64,000 nucleotides of DNA from positions 558,001 through 622,000 of the forward strand of contig QEYB01000715.1 of the NCBI GenBank assembly GCA_017562135.1, in the 5' to 3' direction. The notes beneath the pieces were generated by a model. It saw only the letters and a program-made list of their open reading frames with translations. It had not been told where the DNA came from and searched no databases. This DNA is from Dipylidium caninum. Its lineage: Eukaryota; Platyhelminthes; Cestoda; Cyclophyllidea; Dipylidiidae. A program made the position numbers and the translations under genes. Shown here piece by piece: positions 1-10,400 of this stretch (its first letter is position 1; the number at the start of each line of letters is the position of its first letter).

Positions 1-3000
1 TCACTTGAGAGGCGCGACAAAAACGCTCAGAACGCGCATATCACTGGACGTTTATCCATTCCATGACTGCGATGAAGGGGACATTTATCGAAGCGGTGGC
101 AATTAAACGCCTCTACGTGGTGGAAAAACGACGCATTTGCCGATTCACGCAACTTTGGGGCAGATTACTACTGCGGCGGGGCGGAAGAGCACCTTCTGGT
201 GCAGGGCTTTTGCACCCGCAGGCTTTTGGGTGCAGCCACCCTGCCTCGTGGCCCGTCCGCCTCTGACGGCGCCTCATCTGCCGCCGCTTCCGGCGTGTCT
301 TGACATTCCAGACAGCCACGACCGCAAAAGGTGCTAATAACTTACACGGGGGGCGACTGTGTGAGTCTTGAAATGGCACAGTAGAAAGTTTGCACGCAGC
401 GAGACAATCGCCTGCCTGCCTCAAATTTGCCCGAATCAGACTGGTGAACAATTAGCCGCCGTGGAAAGGAAGCGATCGAGGTTGCAGCATGGTGGAGGAG
501 TTGACGTGGTGTTGAAAGCTCATCACCACTTTCAGCCTTTCAACACAAAACTTACTTGTACGCGCGACAGAATTAGCTGTTCAAATGAGGCGGGGGGGGG
601 GGGGGGGAGGAGAGGACATCCAAGGCCGAAAACGCCGTGTTGATGTTTAAACGCCCGTGGAAAGTTAGTCATGCTGCTGTGGGTGGAGGTCTCGTCTCGT
701 CTCCCCTCGTCCGATCCTTGATGGGTCGAAACGCTTCCCTTCGGGAGCCGACCTGTTGAAGCTGAAGTTCTCCCCCACTGCTTGAAGGCGAGTGCTTTCT
801 CAACGCAAGAGGGTTGATCCCGGCGGTGAACTACTCACACTAGTGCTCTTCCCTCTCCAATGAAGCATTTACTCCCGCCTTAGCGTAAAATTTCGCGATT
901 TCTTTGCGAGAAATGGACTTTAGGCGCGAAGCAGTCACGAAATGTTCATCGGGGCAGCCGTCGCCAGTGGTGCCTCAGGCCCTGACGATCCCCCTGGCCC
1001 ACAGGCCCATTTCGGTGGTCGCCCCAAACTGTGACACAAGTAGGCGAGCTTTCGAGGATTAAGAGAAACAGCGGGTTTTGGCCTTACTTCGACGCCCTGA
1101 TAAGCTAATGAACCCACCCGAAGGGGAACACAAAGGGGCTTATGGCGCAGACCGGTGTTGCGACGGTCGATGTCGGGCACCCAACGCCACTTTCCCACTG
1201 GTCGCCCATAATTCGCTAAATCGGGCACTGCGACCTGACACCGGACAGCACAAAACGGTAGGAGCTAAAACACACTGGACTGAACATTCGCGTTCAAACT
1301 GGCTGGTGTTTACCCGACAGCCACGAAGTTTACGGTGGGAGGTTAAGTGCGTAATTGTTTGTTTCTTAGACGATAAATCACAGCTCCTGCTCATGACCGA
1401 ATGACAGATGCGCCCGTCGTCAGCAGGTTTTCCATTATTGGGCAACCACCCTTTGCTCTGACCATCAGCCCGGTCCTCCTCTCGCCCGGGAAAAACTCCC
1501 TCCGGCATAACGAGGCCCAGCAGCCGAACCGTCGGCTCGGGGTGGCGTGGCGAGGCAGCGGCGAGAACCGAGTTGGGTCGTGGCCTCCACGTCAACGAGG
1601 GGACGCGCAATGGCCTCATCCGTGGCAGATGTTGTGGCCTTCGCCAGATTAATGAGGCTTACTTTTATGCCTTGGATGCATTCCCGGGAGCGTGAGTACA
1701 AAAGTACAAAGAAGGCATGGAAAATACTCACTTACGTTGCGAATACGGCGGTGTGGGCAGCAACGAATGCGTGTAAGAGTAGATTCAAGTGTCGCAGAGG
1801 TAAGAAATCTTATGAGCATATGCAATTTTGCGGAACAGCGCATCGGCCTTGTTGAGAGAGAGAGAGAAGCCAGCCTGGAGCGTTGGATGGGGGGTGGTGG
1901 GTGAGGACAGATCTCCCACCCCACCCCACCCCGGGCGGCAGCGCCGCTTCGCTCCACCCTCCGTCCGCCCCGACCGTCTGAACTCGGCGCTCAGTGGAGC
2001 TACTCGTCAAGTAGATGCGGGCCTTGGTAACAAACGGCCTCTTCACAACTGTGGTAGAAGTTCCACTGAGAAATAGGTGTGTGGCGGAGTACCCCAGTCT
2101 GAGCGGGATGGACCGGTCGGGGTGGGATGGTGGGACGTGGGGAAAAGTCATACCACGGAGCTTAGCTAGTGGGCTTTGCGAGAACCCCTCATTTGAACCT
2201 GTCGGAAGGACAGGCAGCTCTGTCCATACTTCGTACGTGCTGAGTTTCGCTTCCGCCGTAGTGTGTCTGCCATGAGGAATCCGCCCCAGTCCTTGAGGAG
2301 GACGTGCGATGGACTTTGGCATAAAATCAGTCTTCTTCTTGTTCATACTCACCCTTCAGAACATCTTAGCAACACTTCTTCAGACCAGACGCCTTGAGAT
2401 GAATGTCACCGGTTAAGGCGGACCTCTTGGAAACCTCCTTCCAGTCAGTGCGAGCGTCAACTTATTTGGCCTCGGCATTGTGACTGGCCGAAGTGGTGCA
2501 GGCTACGACTAGCACCTGTCTTCGCCACTTTCTGCAGCCTGGTGTAATGACACCGCCACCGGTTTAACCACGGTCCTCGTCACGCTCAAACGGCGACCGG
2601 AAGTATACGCAGCCTCGGAAGCCGTCACTTGGCAAACGCCGCAAGTGTGCGCAGCGCTAACTCGTTCACTTCGCAAGTCGCCGGGTGCGGACACTGACCA
2701 AATTCTGCAGGCCTGTTAACTCGGCTACACGCCGACTCCTCAGTTCATGCTGGGACCTCTGCCCGGCCGTCCGAATGCCCACTGACCTGGGTTGAACAGC
2801 GACATTTAGACGCCCCGTGTTGTGTGTGCCTGTGGTTTGGCGATTCGCTGCCTCACCAACGCCCCGAGAATGCGCGCATTCTGAGGTGTCGGGAGGGGGA
2901 AAGCGAGGGTCGCGGGCTTCACAAGCACCCCACGAAGGTCGGCCAACGACCACCGGGCGGAAGGGCCTACCTGGTGGCGGCCTTGTTTACAGAGGCGCCC

Positions 3001-3597
3001 CCCGCCCTCCCCCCACCATGCGGGGCTGCGCCTGTCCGCGAACGGGCCCGCGAACACGGCCAAAGTCCGTCCACGAGGCTCGGTCTCCTCGCGCGCTCCC
3101 GCGCCCCACTCATCATGGCGCTGGGCGCCAGTAGACGTTGGTGTCCGCAGCTCTGACGCAGTGACGCTCAGCACCCGATGGTTCTGCTGCATCCACCGAG
3201 CCTGGGTTCCACAAAGGGCCGCGTCTGTGCGTAGCTGCCAGCAGGCGCTGGCAGGTCGGTGACGAGCTGAGACCCCCTCAATGCGTCGTCCCCACCTCTT
3301 AATGATCACGTCGACACGGATTGTAAGTGCCAAAAACTGTTGCAGACGTCGCAGATTTTGACTCGTAAGACGTCTCGACTTTCTGCGAAAAGGCCGCCAT
3401 TCTCTGGAATATTAGGTGTCCCCCACTGGAACATTCGAGCGACCCAAAAGCAGGTTGGGACGGTGTGGAATTCATTACCTTATGGTTAAACTCATCGAAA
3501 TAGTTTACCGCAAATTAATGTGCGCCCATTGGTAGAAAATACAAATTTGGCAAGGGTGAACAGTCAAAAATGTCAATCAGGCGTGAAGCACCATTCT
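1..3597. other. Intergenic region downstream of the innexin pair; no supported gene
   Basis: I see no reading frame with a recognisable domain or a convincing chain of splice-compatible exons. Open frames of up to about 175 codons exist on the minus strand (around 1140-1619 and 2806-3333), but they are Arg/Pro/Ser-rich, lack motifs and look like chance openings in GC-rich DNA. A 16-base G run sits at 592-607 and a short GA repeat at about 1854-1867. A YY1-like GCCGCCAT core lies near 3391-3398. The 3' end of the innexin ending at 3598 must fall here, but no clear minus-strand AATAAA is visible just downstream of its stop. Confidence 0.6.
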
Positions 3598-5426
3598 TCA
3601 GTCGAATTGGCTCTCCTTTTCAGCCAACTTCAAATTCTCCTCCTCAGTCTCGTCCACCTCCTCGAGGTAGCCGGCGTCAATCCAGGGATCGTTGCTGAAG
3701 TCCCTCTTGTCGGCGTACTTGGTGACCCAGGCGCGCCACAGGAGGCGAATCACCTCGCCAGTAATGAAGTCCCCGGCGTTCATGTTGAGCATCTGAACGA
3801 TGAAAACACCGTCTAAACGGAGGAATTCCCGAATGAAGCGCTCTACTGTGTCCGGCCCTATTGGAATCGAGGGTTTCAGAAGGCGTGCCAGAGCTGCCCC
3901 CGTCCTCCTGCGTCGATTTCAACATGAGAGGCGACAGTTTGAGGTACTTGCGGATGACATGCGCCTGTCGGCGTCTGACGGCCAGACGAAGGAGCCAGTT
4001 GATGAGACTCACGCCGGTTGTTATGGCTACGGCGAGGGTCCAGAACCAGAGGAAGACATAGAGCTTCTCGTTGAGCATGTTTATGGCGAGGGCGCACATG
4101 CCCATGTAGCGGTTGGTCTTCTGGCCCAAGTGGCGGATGGTGATGCTGCAGAAGGCGACGCGGGGGAAGTAGAGCGAGGACTCCCACTTGACCCCCGAAA
4201 CTAGCGAGTTGGCCAGGGTCAGTCCGAAGCCCACCATATCCTCCTCGTAGCCCAGGAAGTGCTTCATTAGGTACAACTGTCCAATCGCATTCGCGAGGTA
4301 AAGAATCTTAATGCAGAGGTAGGAGAATACAGTCCAAGTCCCTAAAATAGGGCAAATATTGTTGAGAGTCCTTCTACTTGGTATCCGAGGGAGCACCTCT
4401 CGGTGGAAACCGTCGTAAACAGTCAGTTTTCTTCGACTGGGTTGAAAACTAACTGCCTAACTCTCTCCCATGGAGTAGTGGAAGGGCACCCTCGTCCATT
4501 TGTGACATTTTACCAGTCCGAAATCGACGTTCCGCGCCTGGCATTGCTAAGGCTGGCACACCCTCGCCCCTGCACTTAGCGGGAAACAGGAGAAGTAGGA
4601 CTTTGAGATTTGCGTCGCCTTGTTTGGCGGTTATGGGGGGGGGGGGATCAGGCGGGAAGGCGCTTTTAAACGCACCCATTCGTTTGCTGACCAAGAAGAT
4701 GCCACAAATGGCGTGGAGTCGGCGTTTCAGCACGGCACGCTTGCCCCGACGGAAATCACGATGCGCGAAGAGGAGGAGTTCCAACCTCCTCGCCACGTTG
4801 GCGATCATCTTCTCGCGATTCGTTGGCGACGTCGTCTTGAGGGCGTCCATCGCCTTCACAATGATGGCGGTAAGATCAGCTCCGAGGCGGTTGAATGTGA
4901 TGTTCTGCCAGGCGACGTGTGGCAGGTAGAACATTATGGTCTGCAGACCCAGGATGAAGGGCACCCACTGGTAGTAGGCTGAAGGGGGGAAACGATCGCT
5001 GCCTCAAGTCGCCTCAACTCCGTCTGATGGGGCAGCAACTGGCCTCCCTTTGGGCCGAGGCCGGCCGTCCGAGGAGGCGACAGTAGTGTGCTCAACGTAC
5101 TTACTTATCTTCCGCTCCTTTTCCAACTCAGCCCAGGCTGCGTCGTCCTCCGGAATGCTCTCGTTGCTGCGAATGGGCGTAGTCCCGTGGACCCAACAGT
5201 AGGAGTTGAAGTAGGCGTCAAAGTCGGAGCCTGAGGGCACCGTGGGCACGTGGCAAGCCAGGGGCTGCAGGATGTAGGTCTTTGCTGACACAATGGACGT
5301 GCACAGTAGGAAGATGATGGTGCTGTGCATGTAGCTCATGCGGTCCGCCCAGTCCTGAATGCCTATGAGCGTCGCCGCCTGGTACTTCTGGTAGAAGTTC
5401 ATAAAATCCGTCCCCAGTTGAGACAT
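3598..5426 (-). CDS. Innexin (gap-junction subunit), three exons, with an apparent 1-nt frameshift
   Basis: Innexins are four-pass membrane proteins that assemble gap junctions and hemichannels in invertebrates. Exons on the minus strand: 5426-5105, 4978-4676 and 4341-3598. The donor at 5104 (GTAAGT) and the acceptor before 4978 join in phase 1 to give KITYYQWVPF, the family YYQW signature at the second membrane segment. The second junction gives SKRM-GTWTVFSYL. Two cysteines lie in each extracellular loop: CHVPTVPSG...SYCWVHG, and AFC...GMCALAINMLNEKLY. The spliced length is 1,369 nt, one base over a multiple of three. The frame changes near the five-C run at 3897-3901, from ...LKSTQEDG to GAALARLLKPSIPIG and then ERFIREFLRLDGVF...MNAGDFITGE, a normal innexin tail. 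With one base fewer the product would be about 455 aa. The start at 5426 (MSQLGTDFMNFY) fits the family N-terminus; an upstream in-frame Met at 5477 is possible. It lies just downstream of a second innexin on the same strand. Confidence 0.92.
3893..3903 (-). other. Apparent frameshift site in innexin exon 3
   Basis: On the minus strand, upstream codons read in one frame through ...STQEDG. The conserved C-terminal part is open only in the next frame. The switch falls at a run of five C on the plus strand (3897-3901). Removing one base would restore a single frame. No GT-AG intron of usual size fits here. A consensus indel is the simplest reading; a true mutation is possible. Confidence 0.7.
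4635..4646. repeat. 12-base G homopolymer in innexin intron
   Basis: An uninterrupted run of 12 G on the plus strand inside the second intron of the downstream innexin (4342-4675). It is one of many G/C homopolymers of nine or more bases in this window. Confidence 0.95.
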
Positions 5427-5683
5427 GCTGGAGGCGGGTTCGGTGCTGTGGACAAAGGCAGAAAAGGGTTGAAGCACTGAGGGAAGCGAAGACGAAGCTG
5501 ATGCTGATGCTGCCTAAATCCGTGTGTCGCCAGAAGCGCCACACGGACCGCACACACCAGATGAGGCGATTCAGACGACCGATTTGTCAAAGTGAAATTC
5601 TTTGCCAAGAAGGCTGCCTCTATTCGATGACCCGATTTTATTGTGAGCACAGACAGTAAAAGATGTGTGGCATCAAAAGTATA

Positions 5684-5689
5684 TTTATT
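5684..5689 (-). terminator. Probable polyadenylation signal AATAAA of the upstream innexin
   Basis: The plus strand reads TTTATT, so the minus strand has AATAAA about 220 bases after the innexin stop at 5912. It is the first canonical signal downstream of that gene and lies before the start of the next innexin at 5426. Confidence 0.5.
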
Positions 5690-5911
5690 TGCCTGCGGAA
5701 AAATAGGAAATTTTTTGTTGTGGACATTGAAAACCATCGAAAATCAAGCCAGACGTGGGAGAAGCGGGGCGATGGAAGTGTCGAGTTGCATGAGGAAATC
5801 AGTAAACTAAAATGATCATTTAACAAGTTTGTGCTTGTTAAGAGCATCGGGCCATCATCCTCAACCCAAGTGCAATCACTGCATCTACGCTCCCGGCGAC
5901 GGACCCGGAGT

Positions 5912-7471
5912 CTACACCATCGACGTCTTCTTCTCCTGGGGCAGCCGGCGCTGGGTCGTCTCCCCGCCCTCCTCCAGCTGCATCCTGTGCGCGAGAATGT
6001 CCCGCGCAATGTCGTTCAGCATGACTCTGTTCTTGAACCTGGTCTTGTAGATTTCCCACATTTCCACGACCACATCGGCGGTCACCACATCACCGGCGTT
6101 CATGGATATCATACGCAAGAGGAAGACGCCATCATGACGCAAAAAGTCGGAAATGAAGTTACTCAGAATCTCCTTGTCCTTCGCAGTGTATATGTCCTGG
6201 AGACGAAGGAACTTCTTGATGAAGTGGACCTTGCTCTTCTCCCGACCCAATCGTATGATCCACAGCGGGATCGAGACGGCCGTGCAGACTGCCACGATGG
6301 CGGTCCAGAACCACAGGAAAATGTAGAGTTTCTCGTTCAGCATGTTGACGGGGAGCACACACTGCGCCACGTAGCGATTGGTCGTGCCGAGGTGGCGCAC
6401 ATGCTCCAGGTAACAGAAGGAGACACGAGGGAAGATTCTCGTCTCATCCCAGTCCCGGCCGTTCACCATGTACCGAGCGACCTCGTAGCCGAAATTGCTC
6501 AGCGACTTGTTGAAGCCCAGGAAGGTTTGCATGAGGTAGAGTTGTCCGATCGCGTTTGCCAAATAGATCAACTTGATGAAGAGGTAAGTGAAGATGAGCC
6601 AGGTGCCCAAGCGCTTACTGGCAACAAACATGCCACACAGTTTGAAGGCCTTCCGACGCGCGTTGGCGACTTTGCCGTGACGATAATCGCGGTGTTGGAA
6701 CAACATCTCTGCCATTGTCCCGGCGACATGCTTCACAAGGATCTTTCGGTCGTCCTCGGTGGTGTTGCTCGCCTTGTTCGCCACGGAGACGAGGTTCTCC
6801 AGGTCTGTCCCGGTGCGGTTGTAGCAGATCAGCTGCCACACGACTCGCGGGATGTAGAAGAGGATGCACTGCAGCCCCAGCATGAAGGGCACCCACTGGT
6901 AGTAGTCTAGACGTGAAACGCACAACCACCCCCGTTATAATGTGGCCGGCCACTCCGCTTGCTGTGTTTCCAGCAAAAAACAACTACATCGGTAGGTGAA
7001 AACGCGTTAAGCAAGTCAAAGGAAGTGGAAGTTTAAGTGGATGGACGAGGCCTTGCTCGGAAAGGCGTTAGGGCCCGGCTCAGTGGGGCGAGATGGCGCG
7101 AGGAGAGCGCACCAGAAAGTCGACATGTGCCAAAGGGAGGATTGGAGTCACTCACTAATTCGCAGATTTTTGTCGGCATCGTGCCACTCGGAGTAATTTT
7201 GGGGGATGTGCTCCCCCTCCAAGATGGGAATCGTGCCATGCACCCAGCAGAAGTTTTGCAGAAACTTCTCAAAGTCCTTGCCGGAAGGCACTGTGGGTAT
7301 GTAGCACGCAATGCTGGCCAGAAGGTACTGCTTCACGGCGATTACCGTTGTGCAGAGGAGCAGAATCAAAACGGAGTACATGAAGCTCATTTTGTCCGCG
7401 AAGTCCTCGAGCCCGAGGAACTCGGAGACGCGGAGCTTCGTCAAGTAGTCAATAAACTCGACTCCGACCAT
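5912..7471 (-). CDS. Innexin (gap-junction subunit), two exons, intact
   Basis: Exons on the minus strand are 7471-7156 and 6906-5912, total 1,311 nt, 436 aa. The N-terminus MVGVEFIDYLTKL and the following short helix are typical of the family. The first membrane segment is near residues 25-50. Extracellular loop 1 has paired cysteines (IACYIPTVPSG, then NFCWVHGT). The donor GTGAGT at 7155 joins the acceptor before 6906 in phase 1, giving RINYYQWVPFMLGLQ, the innexin signature. Later membrane segments include LIFTYLFIKLIYLANAIGQL and LYIFLWFWTAIVAV. Loop 2 has cysteines in VSFCYLEHV and VAQCVLPVNMLNEKLY. The cytoplasmic tail contains DFLRHDGVFLLRM and MNAGDVVTADVV. Its phase-1 intron falls at the same place as in the neighbouring innexin, but it lacks that gene's second intron. 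This supports origin by tandem duplication with intron gain or loss. The specific innexin subgroup cannot be assigned by eye. Confidence 0.96.
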
Positions 7472-10400
7472 TTCTGCGGCGATGGAAGGCTGTCTCTCAC
7501 TTGACTACCTGCATGGACAACGGAAAATCTTTTGTTTATGTTGCACCCGCTCTGCCACATTCTCGATTACATGAGCAGCAGCCGGTGCGCATTGCAATAC
7601 GCGAAACGCCCTGCATAAACACCGATCGTGTAAACACTCGCAAGGGCCGCACTGCAACCGCCTGCGGCGATCTAATTTTCTCCGCCGATCGGCCTAATTC
7701 TGTCACTTGTGTTGCTGAAACGCACGTCCTCGGCGTAGTCTGGGCGCCTTTCAAGGGGAGCGTGGGACGACAATAACGCGGGAACACAGACGGCGTTTGG
7801 GGGGCGGCGAAGTGGCGGGGGGCGGAGGGCGGGAGCTGGCACCGCCACCACACGAATCGTCGAAACTCTTCTTTCGGCCAATTAGAGGCGAGGCGAACCA
7901 TGACGCACTGGTGAAGTTAGTCGAAAAGTCCGATGTCCATTATCTGAGGTAACGCCATCACGGGTAGAAGCCTTCCACTTTAGAATTTAAAGATGACGAA
8001 TTTCAAAGTTTTGTCTCACGCAGTAAAATTGCGAGTTGGCGGAGAACAGGTGAAGGCGGTAGAAACCAGCCTATTCAGGGCACAAGTGTGTTTCACTCCC
8101 CTTGAGCAAAAGTGCTCTGATCGTGTACGGAAGCAACCGTCTAGTAAAGTAAGGGAGGGAGTAGAAAGCAATGAAGGCTTACTGGGTCTGCGGTGGTGAT
8201 GCTGATACTGCGTAATGCGAGGTCAAAACTGTTCTCGTCTGATAAAACATTGACGAAAAAAGACAGGAATAAGTTGCGAAGTAACGACTTGAAAATATCC
8301 GAAAATGGCCATCGTCTTAAGAGGTGAAACTGGCAAGTGCCTCCAAACCACACGGTAATCCACCACCTCCCCCGGGTGTCAGAAAAATCGGCAAAATGGC
8401 ACTTAGTAGGAATTGATGAAGTCGAAGTCGGGAAGAATTGAGGGTCTACCCGCGAAAAGTACTCCTAACTGATTCAAGGTGCAGACTGCAACAGTCGCGA
8501 CGCCAGGAGCCCCGCCCATCAAAGGGCGAGGACGCGTCGCCCCGGGGAAAGGGGAGGTGGGCACAACTCTCCGACAGGCCAATCAGAGTGACACTAAAAT
8601 ATGACGCATGCGTGTGACACCTGGCCACCTTCTGTCCGGCTTGGGACGCCAATTCAAAGGTGGTGCCACTTATTCGAGGCATAAGTACCAGTAATGCAAG
8701 GCAGCCAGAGTTGCCTCAAGCAGATGTCTTAAAGGTCACAAGTGCGAATGAATGGAGCCAACGAGTGCGACGCCTACTCACATTCCTACATAGCTTCGCA
8801 ACACCACCGCGATCCAATCCACTGCGGAGTCGTTAAATATCCTATGAGAGGACCGATTCGAGGTAGTCCGTCATTGCCCGGCTCTCTATGTCAGAAATAG
8901 TAAGGAAAGGAGCAGCGATCACATCTCTACAAGACGTCCAATCCACTTAGTAGTGAAAATAGGGCTTCGATTTTGAGGACTACGTCTTGTGACAATTTTA
9001 CACATAACTGTCTTTTGTTTGCTAAAGCAACCGCCTTTGAAAGGCTCGATTATGGCAGTAATATCAGCGAAGGGAAACAGTTAAGGGGACTCACGAGAAT
9101 ATCCGGAAGTGAGGAGTTCCGTGTACGGGCTCCGCTGCACTAAACCCGACCGGACCCCTTGAGACTTTCAGGATTACCGACAGTTTGTTAATTGGCCAAA
9201 AATCGACACTGTCCGCCGGTGATTGGCTCTCGAGGAGTCTTGCGATCTCATTGGTCAATTACGTAGACACCTTTAACTATAGGAAATCTCCAATTTTATG
9301 TTGATATTTGCTTCAGGACGGACAGAACAGCCCACCTCAAATGCGTCAAAGGGTCATATGTCATATAGTAAGGGAATAGCGACTTCTATCGTGTGCGAGT
9401 GCAATTGTAATAACGTTCATGTGATTTTAATGGACATAGTCTGGTCACTCTGACCATCATCTCGGTTGTCTCAACATGGAAAATCATGGAATCCTAGAAA
9501 AGTTGTCCATCACGATCAGACAAGTAAAACAAGGGCTTGTATTATTGACGCCAGATGTGTATCGAGTTGAGAACAGCATGTTTCTCACTACAAAATGAGT
9601 TGCGCACCTCACCTAATCTTTCATTGCGTCTATTTGGTTTCACCCGAATAATACCCGTGCGAAAACCAATTGTTTTTAAGTCAAAAGAAATACCAAAACC
9701 TGTTTTATTGCTCATTTGTTTACCTCAGCGCTTTACTATCTTATGATCTCTACTTTGTGGTTCAAAGACTTCATTAAACTGAGGAGTAAATTACTATTAA
9801 TTCACGCAGGCGTACTGGCCTCTTGTTCCCTGGTGTGACAGCAACTTGTGACATTCATTGTCTTGTCCGTTTCAAGAAGTTAGGTCAGATAGTCGGCGAT
9901 TAAGCTTCGTAGGTCACCTTATTGGTATTGTGCCTTTCACTGTCTCACAGAGGAGGTCGAGTTGTTTTCACTGACGGCGGGAGTGGTGGCGGGAAAACTC
10001 ACAGTAAATGGACAACCGGTCGAAGTGTGAATTAAGACGGCTGTCAGACTGATGCAGTGGAAATAAGTCGCTGGGACGATCACATCTTCTAACTAGGCGA
10101 AATACGAAGCCAGTGCCCTTATGCGCCCAAGTAACACTCCCGCTCAAAATACACGTCGCGAAGGTCAGTCGTGGAGACATGATATATTACTTAAGCGTTA
10201 ATCAGCACCGAACTCACAAAACGCCTTGACTGCCACGGACTTGTGTAATCTCGGTTGAGTTCACGCGAGGCTGGATATGATGTCCCAAATGCCCTACGAT
10301 AATGGCGAGCCACTTCAAAAATCAAATAGCGTGGAGCGGTGAAACCATAGTGACTGCCAAGAGCTTAAAATTCCTCCCCCTCCTATCATGCGAATACTCG

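Noticed and set aside
1140..1619. 159-codon minus-strand frame
   Set aside because: No motif, no splice partners, and composition typical of chance frames in GC-rich DNA.
5831..6910. 359-codon plus-strand frame
   Set aside because: It is the antisense shadow of the intact innexin exon on the minus strand.
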